From positions 124,001 through 188,000 of the forward strand of contig SYDY01000121.1 in the NCBI GenBank assembly GCA_005801425.1: a stretch of 64,000 bases of DNA. Direction: 5' to 3'. Below are positions 46,739 to 56,116 of the stretch, in pieces; the first letter of the stretch is position 1, and the number at the start of each line of letters is the position of its first letter. Both the position numbers and the translations under genes were made by a program. The stretch is from Bdellovibrionales bacterium (GTDB lineage Bacteria; Myxococcota; XYA12-FULL-58-9; SYDY01). Below the pieces are notes generated by a model that saw only the letters and a list, made by a program, of their open reading frames with translations, ran no database searches and was not told the origin of the DNA.

Positions 46739-47538
46739 TGGGGCGAGAAATGTTAAAACGCGTCGTGTTTTACTTAGGTGCTGCAGTGCTACTGTCTGCA
46801 TGCAGCGCCATGCTTGATGTGGAATATGACAGTGTCGAACATGCATGTGCACCTTCTGGCGTCAAATGCCTCCCAGGTTACCATTGCAGAGTTCGTGGCA
46901 CGTCGTATTGTGTACCCGATCATGCCGTTCCCGAATTTGGTGAATGTCGTGATGATCTCGACTGCGACAGTGCTCAGAAATGTATCGACTTCCACTGCAT
47001 GAGGCCCTGTACAGCGCTTGCTGCACTCACGGATTGTCCATCAGGCCATTATTGCCATCCCTATCGCAATCGCGCCCCCACCTATGTCGGGGGGTGCAAA
47101 CCGGTTGATTCTTGCCAAATAGGCCAAATAGGCGACTGTGGTAACGGAAATAAATGCATCGAACTTCAACGTACACCATCCATCGCAACATGCTTTCCAG
47201 CGTGCAGTGTTACTTTGTCCAACTCTCCCGGCTTAGATTGTAGCTCTGCTACAACCTTTCGTTGCCAAATAGCAGGGTTAGATAAAATTGCGGTGTGCAT
47301 GGAAAGTATTGGGACACCCCCGTGCACTTCAGGAACCTGCAACACCGTGAGCAAACCCTGCCCTAATGGTCAGATTGTTTACAACGGCGTGTGTCGTGCG
47401 TGGTGCGAGCCTCCTGATGGTTTGACCCCCGCATGTCCGATAGACACGGTATGCTGTGATAGCGTCGTCGATGACGATGCCAGAACCCCAAGTGGTAAAT
47501 TAGGCTTGTGCTTGCCTGAGGTGAATTGCCTAAATTAG
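46738..47538 (+). CDS. Cys-rich lipoprotein
   Basis: A 266-residue protein. The signal MGREMLKRVVFYLGAAVLLSAC has a good lipobox (LLSAC). The mature chain has more than 30 Cys in patterns such as CLPGYHCRV, CRDDLDCDSAQKCIDFHC and CPNGQIVYNGVCRAWC, like Cys-rich secreted proteins of myxobacteria with disulfide-bonded repeats. No enzyme motif is seen. Its 3' end overlaps the convergent rlmH by 4 bp. Confidence 0.78.
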   Translation: MGREMLKRVVFYLGAAVLLSACSAMLDVEYDSVEHACAPSGVKCLPGYHCRVRGTSYCVPDHAVPEFGECRDDLDCDSAQKCIDFHCMRPCTALAALTDCPSGHYCHPYRNRAPTYVGGCKPVDSCQIGQIGDCGNGNKCIELQRTPSIATCFPACSVTLSNSPGLDCSSATTFRCQIAGLDKIAVCMESIGTPPCTSGTCNTVSKPCPNGQIVYNGVCRAWCEPPDGLTPACPIDTVCCDSVVDDDARTPSGKLGLCLPEVNCLN

Positions 47539-47978
47539 CCATGATGATAGGGCACATTGCGTAAAATACTGTACGCCCGATAAATTTGCTCAAGTAAAAT
47601 CACCTGGGCCAGTCGGTGCGGCAGCGTCATTGCGCCAAGTGATAATGTCCAATTGGCATGTTTTCGTATGGAGTCGGTAAGCCCATGGGCGCCGCCAATC
47701 ACAAAGCCCACGGTCGCAATCGAACTGTTTTCCCATTGTCCCACGGTCGCTGCAAAATCAGGGCTGCTCAGATTTTTGCCACGCTCATCGAGCGTGATCA
47801 CAACATTGATATTGCTCAGTGCTTTGTCGATATGCCTCGGGCTTTCGGCATGCTCATCGTTAAAACGCACCCGCTCAATGCGTGTAAAATGACGAATACG
47901 TTGCTCGTACTCGCTGGCAAGTGCAAACGCCGGATCGCGGGTCTCGCGTCCAAACCAGAGGATCCGTATTGCGGGCAT
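47535..47978 (-). CDS. rlmH: 23S rRNA (pseudouridine1915-N3)-methyltransferase RlmH
   Basis: A 147-residue SPOUT methyltransferase. Motifs: GFVIGGAHGLTDSI (knot) and LPHRLAQVILLEQIYRAYSILRNVPYHH at the C-terminus, both strongly typical of RlmH. It methylates Ψ1915 of 23S rRNA in the assembled 70S ribosome. It stands alone on this strand; rsfS, its usual partner, is 1.7 kb away. Confidence 0.96.
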   Translation of the reverse strand: MPAIRILWFGRETRDPAFALASEYEQRIRHFTRIERVRFNDEHAESPRHIDKALSNINVVITLDERGKNLSSPDFAATVGQWENSSIATVGFVIGGAHGLTDSIRKHANWTLSLGAMTLPHRLAQVILLEQIYRAYSILRNVPYHHG

Positions 47979-48213
47979 GTTAGACCGTTTTAAACTTTCA
48001 TTGATTGTTTTTGGCTAGGTCATTTCGTTCTTATCTTTGTCGCTCAAGTTCGGCATATATCACATATTACCTCTCTTTCGCTTCGTGATAAAAACGAAAG
48101 CACCTTCGCCAAAATTCAATCCACGAAAATTTAAACCGGTCTGTATCCTGTCTTCGCCGATCTTCTATCGTAAAAAAATAGTGATGTCGTGATTGATCTG
48201 ATAGCCCCCGAAC
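47979..48213. other. 235-bp spacer between divergent genes
   Basis: AT-rich spacer between rlmH and the glycosyltransferase gene. It has an imperfect long-range inverted pair (GACCGTTTTAAAC near 47984 and TTTAAACCGGTC near 48133) and a short CTTTCG...CGAAAG hairpin. It must hold both promoters, but no clear -35/-10 pair stands out. Confidence 0.35.
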
Positions 48214-49245
48214 ATGTGTGGTGTCACGGGTCTTTCCGTAGGTCTCATGGGAAATCTTGTCGGTGGGTCCGGTGGCAACCCAACGAGTGCAGAACTTTTA
48301 GGACAAGAGCTTGAAGCCAACGGTGTCTCTGTAGTGTATGGTGGACGGGGCCTAGGGCGAATTAAACGTAGCCTATCACTCTTAACAACAGCAGTTACGC
48401 GCTCTATGTCCTGCATGGTGATCGATGTCTACTCCGGTCGTGGAACCTATGTAGCGCTTATTATGGGCATGATTGCGCGTTTGCGTAACATTCCAGTGTT
48501 TTTAGTTTTGCACGGTGGCGCACTACCCCAGTTTTCACAAAAACGCCGTCGCTTGTGTGAACGTGTTTTGAGCCTTGCAACCACCGTAATTGCCCCCAGC
48601 CGCTATTTGCAAACTTGGGCAAAATCATTGGGATATCATGCGCAGATCATTCCCAATCCCATCCATCTACAAGGCTACACATTTCAGCATCGGATCATGG
48701 ATACACCCAGATTGTATTGGGTTCGAAGATACCATGAAGTCTACAATCCACAGCTCGCCATCCGCGTGTTGGCAGGCCTCAAACCACGCTTTCCCGATGC
48801 AGATCTGCGCATGGCAGGACCCGATAGTGGTGAACGCGGTGCGTGTGAACGCTTGGCCCAATCGTTGGGCGTGGCATCGTCCATTGAATTTCTGCCGCGT
48901 ATCACCAAAGAAGAAATTAGCGCGCTGGCCCATGACCGCAATATTTTTTTAAATACCACCCATGTGGACAATACACCTGTCACGATGCTTGAAGCCGCTG
49001 CATTAGGACTTCCGATTGTGAGTACGAATGTCGGCGGTATTCCGTTTATTTTTACGGATCATGAGAGCGCATTGCTGGTGCAATCTGACAACGTCGACGC
49101 CATGGTTCAGGCCATCACGCAGTACATCGAAAATCCCGCCCTTGCAGAACAATGTGCAAATAATGCCTACGCAATGGCTCAGAGATGTGATTGGGCGAAG
49201 GTGATTGAACAGTGGAACAGGGTGCTCTCAAATGCCGCTGCATAA
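48214..49245 (+). CDS. Family 4 glycosyltransferase
   Basis: A 343-residue GT-B enzyme. Features: VYGGRGLGRI near the N-terminus, PSRYLQTWAKSLGYHAQIIPNPI (hinge), and the donor-binding NTTHVDNTPVTMLEAAALGLPIVSTNVGGIPFI with E-x7-E (about 255-285). It transfers a sugar from a nucleotide donor to a surface polymer or lipid. ATG 48214 is used; ATG 48247 with TAGG upstream is also possible. It has no glycan cluster neighbours. Confidence 0.88.
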   Translation: MCGVTGLSVGLMGNLVGGSGGNPTSAELLGQELEANGVSVVYGGRGLGRIKRSLSLLTTAVTRSMSCMVIDVYSGRGTYVALIMGMIARLRNIPVFLVLHGGALPQFSQKRRRLCERVLSLATTVIAPSRYLQTWAKSLGYHAQIIPNPIHLQGYTFQHRIMDTPRLYWVRRYHEVYNPQLAIRVLAGLKPRFPDADLRMAGPDSGERGACERLAQSLGVASSIEFLPRITKEEISALAHDRNIFLNTTHVDNTPVTMLEAAALGLPIVSTNVGGIPFIFTDHESALLVQSDNVDAMVQAITQYIENPALAEQCANNAYAMAQRCDWAKVIEQWNRVLSNAAA

Positions 49246-49251
49246 AATACC

Positions 49252-49305
49252 GTAGGGGTCGTTCGTGAACGACTCTCAATCGGGCGGTTCGCGAACCGCC
49301 CCTAC
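49252..49305. repeat. REP doublet (inverted pair)
   Basis: Two GTAG-type palindromes face outwards: GTAGGGGTCGTTCGTGAACG (49252-49272) and its partner GGGCGGTTCGCGAACC...CCCTAC (49282-49305). They are separated by about 9 bp between the glycosyltransferase and rsfS ends. This is the usual shape of a REPIN, probably a two-sided terminator or an mRNA-stabilising structure. Confidence 0.75.
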
Positions 49306-49709
49306 GTGATTGAAACACGCGGCGCATTTTTCCATAAATCTTCAATGGCATACAAACCACGTGAATATTCGTGAAATACGTGGGCCACGACATCACAAAA
49401 ATCGATCAATGCCCACTGGCCTTCGCGCAAGCCTTCAGACCCTATCGCCGAATGCCCGCTCTGTTTGAGTTGCGTTTCAATGGATTCGGCAATGGCGCTC
49501 ACATGGCGATCGCTGGTACCCGATGCAAGCACCAAATAATCGGCATAGCCTGAACCACGTATGTCGAGGATCAAAATATCGTTGGCTTTGAGATCATCGG
49601 CGGCGGCGGCAACACGGCGTGCAACAACGAGACTGTCTTCGTGGCTTGGGACAAGGCGCTTACGGGTTGGATCGGCAATACGTTCTGCGGTTTCGTTTTG
49701 TGCTCTCAT
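49302..49709 (-). CDS. rsfS: Ribosomal silencing factor RsfS
   Basis: A 135-residue RsfS/Iojap protein. Core strands and motifs: DILILDIRGSGYADYLVLASGTSDRHV, EGLREGQWALIDFCDVVAHVFHEYSRGLY. It binds ribosomal protein L14 to stop subunit joining during starvation. ATG 49709 with GAGAG upstream is preferred to the frame at 49736. It follows proA by 45 bp on the same strand. Confidence 0.95.
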   Translation of the reverse strand: MRAQNETAERIADPTRKRLVPSHEDSLVVARRVAAAADDLKANDILILDIRGSGYADYLVLASGTSDRHVSAIAESIETQLKQSGHSAIGSEGLREGQWALIDFCDVVAHVFHEYSRGLYAIEDLWKNAPRVSIT

Positions 49710-49754
49710 AGATCTCTCAGCGGATATGGATTGCATACTTATTCAGGGTCTAGT

Positions 49755-51002
49755 TTATCGCGTCTGTCCATTCCCGTACACCACGAATCGCTCCGTACAC
49801 AACGATTCTACGCCCATGGGGCCATAAGCATGCACTTTCGTGGTGCTGATGCCCATTTCGGCACCAAGTCCCAAGGATCCACCGTCATTAAAACGAGTCG
49901 AGGCATTCACCAGCACACAGCTCGCATCCACTTCGCGCACAAAACGTTCGGCGGCATTGGGGTCGTCGGTCACAATACTGGCGGTATGATGAGAACCATG
50001 GGCATCGATGTGGGCAATCGCTGCATCCATGCTGTCCACAACCCGCACGGCAAGAACGAGCCCCAAAAATTCCGTGTCCCAATCTGCGTCCGTGGCCGCG
50101 CGTGCATCAGGAAACAAAACGCATGTGCGTGCACAACCTCGAATTTCAACACCGGCTTGTGTCATCGCAGCAAGACACGAAGGTAAGAATTTTTCGGTAA
50201 TGGCTTGATCTACCAACAACGTTTCCATGGCATTGCACACGCCAGGACGCGCCACTTTCGCATTGACCGCAATGCGTTCAGCCATCGCACAATCGGCCTT
50301 GGCATCCACAAACACATGACAAATTCCTTGATCATGCCTGATCACCGGAATACGGCTGTGCTGGGCCACGTGACGAATAAGACCTGGCCCCCCGCGGGGG
50401 ATCACCAAGTCGATCAATGTATCAAACGTAAGAAGTGTATCAATTGATGTACGATCTTGGGTCGGCACCCGTTGCACCGCGGCAGTGGGCATACCAACCC
50501 CTTGCAGGGCTGCCGTAATACATTCGGCAAGTACACGGTTGCTGTGATCCGCCTCGCTACCACCCCGAAGAATAACGGCGTTTCCACTGCGAATGCAGAG
50601 CGCCGCTGCATCAATGGTTACATTGGGACGCGATTCGTAAATCATTAAAATCACACCCAAAGGAGCACGTACTTTGGTGATTTCAAGTCCATTGTCTTGC
50701 GTCCAACGTTTTGTTGTTTCACCGACAGGGTCATTTTGCTGCGCAATACTTTCAACGGCTTTGGCCATGGCCTCAATATGATTTTCGCTTAAAAGCAAGC
50801 GTTCCATCATCACTTCTGAAAGGCCGCTTGCGCGCGCGTTGATCATGTCTTTCGCATTGGCGGCCATGATCGCTGCCGATTCATGACGCAATTGACGCCC
50901 AATATAAAGAAGGCATTGCGTGCGTGTATCGCTGTCAAGACGCGCAAGCGTCACCGATGCAGCCCGTGCATCCTCTGCAAGTGTTCGCAGTGTGCTATTC
51001 AT
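49755..51002 (-). CDS. proA: Glutamate-5-semialdehyde dehydrogenase (gamma-glutamyl phosphate reductase)
   Basis: A 415-residue ProA, normal length. It shows PLGVILMIYESRPNVTIDAAALC, ILRGGSEADHSN, and the catalytic-Cys region RPGVCNAMETLLVD (about 250-263). It reduces gamma-glutamyl phosphate to the semialdehyde in proline synthesis. The start overlaps the proB end by 8 bp, so the two are coupled; rsfS follows. Confidence 0.97.
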   Translation of the reverse strand: MNSTLRTLAEDARAASVTLARLDSDTRTQCLLYIGRQLRHESAAIMAANAKDMINARASGLSEVMMERLLLSENHIEAMAKAVESIAQQNDPVGETTKRWTQDNGLEITKVRAPLGVILMIYESRPNVTIDAAALCIRSGNAVILRGGSEADHSNRVLAECITAALQGVGMPTAAVQRVPTQDRTSIDTLLTFDTLIDLVIPRGGPGLIRHVAQHSRIPVIRHDQGICHVFVDAKADCAMAERIAVNAKVARPGVCNAMETLLVDQAITEKFLPSCLAAMTQAGVEIRGCARTCVLFPDARAATDADWDTEFLGLVLAVRVVDSMDAAIAHIDAHGSHHTASIVTDDPNAAERFVREVDASCVLVNASTRFNDGGSLGLGAEMGISTTKVHAYGPMGVESLCTERFVVYGNGQTR

Positions 51003-52140
51003 GGTGGTACTCCAGAAGCGTTAAGTCATCGCGATGCACCGCTTCTGGAATGCTCACGTAGCCTAAAATACGTGCAATGTCTTTGCTGTTTTTGCCCATC
51101 AGTTGCGTAAGCTCGTGGGCTGCGTATGCGGCCAGTCCGCGCGCAATCGGGCCGCTTGGGCCTACGATTTCCACCATAGCACCCCGATCAAACTTGCCTT
51201 CAACATGGGTAATACCTGATGCAAGGAGCGATCGACCACGCCGAACCAGAGCATCCGTTGCGCCTGCGTCAACACGCAAGACACCGGTAGGCTTTAAGGT
51301 AAAACCAATCCAGTGTTTGCGCGAAGCGACCCGTATGCTTGGTAAAAACAACGTTCCAACCGTTTTTCCCGCAAGAATTTTCTTCAACACCTGGGGTGTT
51401 CGTCCATCGGCGATCACAACAGCAATACCCCGTTTCGAACAGGTTTTTGCAGCCTGCACTTTGGTGTGCATGCCGCCAACACCAAGGCCTGAGATACCGC
51501 TTTCTGATGTTGCAAAATCCTCAATGACGCCGAAATGGGTCACAAGTGGTATATGGGTCGCCGTGGGATCTTTGTCGGGATTGGCAGTATACAGGCCGTC
51601 CACCGTTGTAAGTAAAATAAGCAAATCGGCATTGACGAGACTTGCGACCTGCGCCGACAAACTATCATTATCGCCCACACGGATCTCATCGGTGGATACC
51701 GAATCATTTTCGTTAATAATAGGCACAACACCATGTGCGATAAGCGCTGCCAATGCATGCCTCGCATTTAAAAAACGCTCGCGGTTGGCAAGATCAGCAT
51801 GGGTCAGCAACACTTCGGCAACATGGATGTTTTGTCGCGCAAAGGCTTTGCTCCAGTGCTGCTGTAAACGTGGCTGGCCTGCGGCGGCTGCAGCTTGAAG
51901 AAGGCTTACTTGGGTAGGACGTTTTTTAAGACCCATCACATCGATACCAAAGGCTATGGCACCACTTGAGACGATCACACATTCTTTTTCAGGAGGCATC
52001 CAAGCGGCGATCTGCCCTGCAAGTTGGCTAAAAATAGCCGTGCCTCCCTTGGCAAGCAACGCACTGCCGATCTTCACCACAATACGCTTGCTACGGCTTA
52101 CGCGTTCCCGTTGTGCTTCGGTAGGCTGATAGTGCTTCAT
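50995..52140 (-). CDS. proB: Glutamate 5-kinase
   Basis: A 381-residue ProB. The amino acid kinase domain has VVKIGSALLAKGG (Lys), VIVSSGAIAFG, NENDSV and GGMHTKVQAAKTC; the C-terminal 75 residues form a PUA domain (LRVDAGATDALVRRGRSLLASG). It phosphorylates glutamate, the first step of proline synthesis, and the PUA domain takes part in feedback control. Its start overlaps the upstream exported protein gene by 4 bp (ATGA). Confidence 0.97.
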   Translation of the reverse strand: MKHYQPTEAQRERVSRSKRIVVKIGSALLAKGGTAIFSQLAGQIAAWMPPEKECVIVSSGAIAFGIDVMGLKKRPTQVSLLQAAAAAGQPRLQQHWSKAFARQNIHVAEVLLTHADLANRERFLNARHALAALIAHGVVPIINENDSVSTDEIRVGDNDSLSAQVASLVNADLLILLTTVDGLYTANPDKDPTATHIPLVTHFGVIEDFATSESGISGLGVGGMHTKVQAAKTCSKRGIAVVIADGRTPQVLKKILAGKTVGTLFLPSIRVASRKHWIGFTLKPTGVLRVDAGATDALVRRGRSLLASGITHVEGKFDRGAMVEIVGPSGPIARGLAAYAAHELTQLMGKNSKDIARILGYVSIPEAVHRDDLTLLEYHHE

Positions 52141-52940
52141 GATTTCGGCTCAAAAAACTTCACAGGTTGGTGATTGTAGGTCGGTGCTTCATATTCTTCA
52201 TCATGCCTTACGGGAGGTCGAATACGTGGGGTGCTATTTATTTTTTCTACAGTGGCCACATAACGCACCGAAATGTCTGTATTGTCACCCGAACGCAAGG
52301 TACCTTTAATTTCCGCCCCTATGATAAGTCCAGTTTCTTCATCAACGTCAAGATGCCCCTGAAGTTTTGATATGACACGATTTGTTCGCCATGCAGCGGA
52401 CGGCGGTGAGAGGGAAACTCCCAGCGGTCCTATGGGCGTTTTTCGCGATGTTATCGTATAATGCCGAACCGTACGACTGCCAACACGGCGCCCAGAGGGT
52501 GCCTCCGCATAGGCATTAAAAAGAGCCAAAGTCTGTCCCAAAGACGCAAACGCCAGACCTGAAACACGCGTAATATCGGTATCTTCTCGAGAAACCCGGC
52601 GCATGGGCCCTTTTCCGTGACGCACAAACGTTTCATTGCCCGTGGTGGTGATTTCTAGACGGTCGCGCTCCGTACGACTTAAACCGTGGGTGGATCCTAA
52701 ATCATCGCGTTCAAAAAGAAAACGATCGTCTTGCAATGCTTGCGTCACGCCACGCATCACGGTGATCTTGGACTCCACATCGAGTGAATATGAGCTGAAA
52801 TGCTGCGTCATATCTGGCGCAGCAAACATAGATAATGCTTTCTCCACAGGTAACTCTGGACTTTTTGACTTGGCGAGAACGGGCTTCGCTGCAATAAGTA
52901 CGATAACCATGGAACACAGCGTTGTCGAAATAGTCTGCAT
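52137..52940 (-). CDS. Exported protein of unknown function
   Basis: A 267-residue protein with a signal peptide (MQTISTTLCSMVIVLIAAKPVLA). The mature part is beta-rich with many charged stretches (SKITVMRGVTQALQDDRF, RRVGSRTVRHYTITSR, TGLIIGAEIKGTLRSGDN). This looks like a LolA/LppX-type or outer-membrane-lipoprotein-sorting-like fold, but that is speculation. ATG 52940 is chosen for its signal peptide. It is the first gene of the proB-proA-rsfS operon and faces the S41 protease across 125 bp. Confidence 0.7.
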   Translation of the reverse strand: MQTISTTLCSMVIVLIAAKPVLAKSKSPELPVEKALSMFAAPDMTQHFSSYSLDVESKITVMRGVTQALQDDRFLFERDDLGSTHGLSRTERDRLEITTTGNETFVRHGKGPMRRVSREDTDITRVSGLAFASLGQTLALFNAYAEAPSGRRVGSRTVRHYTITSRKTPIGPLGVSLSPPSAAWRTNRVISKLQGHLDVDEETGLIIGAEIKGTLRSGDNTDISVRYVATVEKINSTPRIRPPVRHDEEYEAPTYNHQPVKFFEPKS

Positions 52941-53065
52941 CTTAAGCCCTCGATTCCTTGCGCCTCTTGAGATCGCGTAATAACCTTGAAACAAGGGCAC
53001 CGACAGTTTGCGTAGCGAGAAAACGCGAAAAATCGCGAAAGGCTTGCAGCTGTCCGATACGGAGC

Positions 53066-56000
53066 ATGCAGTTGAAGAGAAAAGCATTTCTCGCCGCAGG
53101 GTGCGTTTTGGCGTTCACCATAGCGGCTTTCGTAGTACATTCCCTGGTCGTTTCAAAGTCAGATCACGGGAGATCCGAGGCGATGTCGGCCACGGCCTCC
53201 CTTGGGAGTGGTCCCGCACCGACGACGTCGGCCTATGATCTCACAGCCCATCAGACATTGAGTCGTGTGATCCTTCTGATCCGTGAGAATTATGTAGATC
53301 CCGATCGCATTGCGCCCTATGACATGTTTCTAGGCGCCCTCGATCAAATCGAAAAAACGGTCCCCGAAGTGATTATTGATACGAGTCATGCGCCCCAGGC
53401 CGTGACCGTGCGCGCGGGTGATGATGTACGACGCTTTCAACTGGGTGGACTTGATCAGCTATGGGAAGTCACCATGGCATTGCGGGATATCTTTCGATTT
53501 CTGCAATCAGAAATAAAAGATCCCGAGCGCCGTCAGGATATCGAATATGCCGCCATCAACGGCATGCTCGCAACTCTAGATCCCCACTCGGTGCTGCTAA
53601 AGCCTGAAAGCTTTGACGAAGTAAAAATGTCCACCAAGGGCGAGTTTGGTGGCCTCGGTATTGTGATTTCTTTGCGTGAATCACTCCTTACGGTCATTTC
53701 ACCCATTGCTGGTACACCTGCGGCCAAGGCTGGACTTAAAACCCAAGATCAAATCGTCAAGATCGGTGAAGAATCAAGTGTCAACATGACCCTTGAAGAT
53801 GCCGTGCATCGTCTGCGCGGCGAGCCTGGTACCAACATCGATGTTTGGGTTTTAAGACGTGGATGGAGCGAAGCCAAGCGCTTTACGCTGACACGCGCAA
53901 TCATCAAAATCAACAGCGTCACAAGCAAACTCTTGGCAAGCAGCATCGGGTACTTGCGTATCAAAAGTTTTCAAAATCGTACCTACGAAGATATGCACGA
54001 ACAATTGGCCCAAATGGTGACGCAAAACAAAGGTGCACCGCTGAAAGGCTTGATACTCGACTTACGCAACAATCCGGGTGGATTGCTCGATCAAGCCATT
54101 GAAGTATCCGACGAATTTATCGATCAAGGTCCTTTGGTGATCACCGTGGGCGAAGGCAATCGCAAACGCGATGTCAAATCGGCCAAACGCCGTGGAACCG
54201 AAATGAATACCCCTATTGTGGTGTTGGTCAACGGTGGCAGCGCATCAGCGTCCGAAATTGTATCAGGAGCATTGCGCAATCATGATCGTGCGATTGTGAT
54301 AGGCTCACGCACGTTTGGCAAAGGTTCGGTGCAGGTCTTGTACGACTTTAAAGACAGTTCGGCACTGAAGCTGACCATCGCGCAATACCTCACACCCGGT
54401 GATGTCTCCATTCAGTCGGTAGGTATTGAACCCGATGTAGAAATTGTTCCGGCGCTGATCAGCAAAGAACGCATTCAGCTATTTGCGGAAGACACAGGAC
54501 TTCGCGAACAAGATCTCGACAAACATCTTAACCGTCACGGTGATGTCGCAACCCAGAAAACCCAAGAATCCCCTACCTATCGCATTATCCACGTTGAAGA
54601 ACCTGAAAAGCCCGATGAGGTCGAAGCGGCTGCCATGATGGACGAATTTACCATGGATAAAGACATCGAACTTGCACAATCGGTGTTGCTGAAAACAACA
54701 TCGACCAATCGCAAAGAAATGCTCAAGCAAGCCGTCGATGTGTTTGCCGCCCAACAAACCCTCGAACACCGTGACATTGAATCACATATGAAAGCGTTGG
54801 CCATTGACTGGAGCAACAACCAAGGCGATGCCAAACCGTGGGATGGCAAGAACGTGGTGGTGACCCTCACACTGCCCAAGAGGCCTGTGATGGCAGGTGA
54901 AATGCTCAAAATTATTGCTGAAGTTGAAAACAAAGGAAAACAAACGGTTTCTCGTTTGTATGGCATCACAGAATCAAGCAATCCTTTGCTTAAGAATTTA
55001 GAATTTGTGTTCGGCAAAGTGGCCCCTGGTGAAAAACGACAATGGGCCACAGAAATTAAAATTCCGGCCCATGTGTCCGCAAGAGCCGACAACATTGTCA
55101 TTCGCCTTGGCAGCGGATCGAGCAAACCCATCTATGATTCTGAGCAAGCTTTTGTTCAAATCGACGAAAAAGAACGACCGCGTTTGGCCTATCGTTATCG
55201 TTTGGATGATACCCAGGGAGGCAACGCCGATGGACAGTTGCAAGCTGGAGAAACGATTACACTCTATGTTGATGTGAAAAACATGGGCGAAGGCGTTGCT
55301 GAAGAGGCCATGGCTGCGTTGCACAATAAAACAGGGCCTACTGTCCTGCTTGATAAGGGACGCGCCAAACTTGGCACACTCAAACCCAACGGAGAAGCTG
55401 CGGGCACGCTGACCTTTCACTTGAATGCCCCCCTCACAGAAAAAGAAATCAAACTCAATTTGTCCATTTGGGCCACATCCGACGGCGCATTTATCAACCA
55501 TGTGCTGCTGCTCCCTGTGAGCGCCGCAAAGCCCATACGAAAAACAGAAGGTGTATTTCAGGCGACCGACAGCGTTTCTGTATGGTCTTCGCCTCTCGAC
55601 GGAGCATCACGCATCGGTTTCTTGCGACCTTCCATGCGCGTGCATGCGGATGGCGAAATAGGCAGGTACAAACGCGTGGTGATTGGACACGGACAACACG
55701 GTTTTGTGATTGCAACTCAGCTTAAAGCTGCCCAAGGCAAAGCCCAAGAAGAAGGCATTTTTTCTCCCGTTGAATACAACGCTGTTCCAGACTTGCAAGC
55801 CACAGTGTCATCGTGGGTCACCGCCGACAGCACGATTAAGCTGTCAGGTAAAATGACCGACGATCATTCGTTGCAAGATGTCTACGTCTACGTGAACAAC
55901 AAAAAAATATACTATGAACCCCTGGGCCAGATCTCCTCCATAGGACGCGGTGTCCAGGTACCGCTTGAACTGACCGTTCAACTCAAACCAGGTGGCAATG

Positions 56001-56071
56001 ATATCACCGTGGTTTTGCGCGAAGAAGAACAAGTTCTAGCGCGTAGAAGCTTCTCGGTATTTAAGCGATAA
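53066..56071 (+). CDS. S41 (CtpA-type) protease with long C-terminal extension
   Basis: A 1001-residue membrane-anchored protease (about twice the usual CtpA size). N-terminal helix LAAGCVLAFTIAAFVVHSLVV; catalytic core with an N-terminal helical part, a PDZ domain (FGGLGIVISLRESLLTVISPI..., about 190-275) and the S41 motifs LRNNPGGLL, GGSASASEIVSGAL (catalytic Ser, about 395) and GSRTFGKGSVQ (Lys). After about residue 500 the chain holds two beta-sandwich CARDB-like units (KNVVVTLTLPKRP, ETITLYVDVKNMGEG), an SH3-like region (SVSVWSSPLDGASRIGFLRP) and a last beta domain. It should process or degrade envelope proteins at the C-terminus. Confidence 0.93.
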   Translation: MQLKRKAFLAAGCVLAFTIAAFVVHSLVVSKSDHGRSEAMSATASLGSGPAPTTSAYDLTAHQTLSRVILLIRENYVDPDRIAPYDMFLGALDQIEKTVPEVIIDTSHAPQAVTVRAGDDVRRFQLGGLDQLWEVTMALRDIFRFLQSEIKDPERRQDIEYAAINGMLATLDPHSVLLKPESFDEVKMSTKGEFGGLGIVISLRESLLTVISPIAGTPAAKAGLKTQDQIVKIGEESSVNMTLEDAVHRLRGEPGTNIDVWVLRRGWSEAKRFTLTRAIIKINSVTSKLLASSIGYLRIKSFQNRTYEDMHEQLAQMVTQNKGAPLKGLILDLRNNPGGLLDQAIEVSDEFIDQGPLVITVGEGNRKRDVKSAKRRGTEMNTPIVVLVNGGSASASEIVSGALRNHDRAIVIGSRTFGKGSVQVLYDFKDSSALKLTIAQYLTPGDVSIQSVGIEPDVEIVPALISKERIQLFAEDTGLREQDLDKHLNRHGDVATQKTQESPTYRIIHVEEPEKPDEVEAAAMMDEFTMDKDIELAQSVLLKTTSTNRKEMLKQAVDVFAAQQTLEHRDIESHMKALAIDWSNNQGDAKPWDGKNVVVTLTLPKRPVMAGEMLKIIAEVENKGKQTVSRLYGITESSNPLLKNLEFVFGKVAPGEKRQWATEIKIPAHVSARADNIVIRLGSGSSKPIYDSEQAFVQIDEKERPRLAYRYRLDDTQGGNADGQLQAGETITLYVDVKNMGEGVAEEAMAALHNKTGPTVLLDKGRAKLGTLKPNGEAAGTLTFHLNAPLTEKEIKLNLSIWATSDGAFINHVLLLPVSAAKPIRKTEGVFQATDSVSVWSSPLDGASRIGFLRPSMRVHADGEIGRYKRVVIGHGQHGFVIATQLKAAQGKAQEEGIFSPVEYNAVPDLQATVSSWVTADSTIKLSGKMTDDHSLQDVYVYVNNKKIYYEPLGQISSIGRGVQVPLELTVQLKPGGNDITVVLREEEQVLARRSFSVFKR

Positions 56072-56095
56072 GGGCGCAGCAAGCTGCGCCCCTAC
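56072..56095 (-). repeat. REP-like palindrome, AGCTGCGCCCCTAC subtype
   Basis: GGGCGCAGCAAGCTGCGCCCCTAC starts at the base after the S41 protease stop. It is the same subtype as 17213-17236. The palindrome GCGCAGC-AA-GCTGCGC would form a 7-bp hairpin at the 3' end of the mRNA. Confidence 0.7.
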
Positions 56096-56116
56096 GGGAT
56101 GTGGAAACGGTCTAAC

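Noticed and set aside
49641-50186. 181-residue plus-strand frame opposite proA
   Set aside because: Antisense to the conserved proA coding sequence; composition is that of the shadow frame.
52808-53140. 110-residue frame on the minus strand over the spacer and start of the S41 gene
   Set aside because: It overlaps two real gene starts in another frame and has no start signal or domain.
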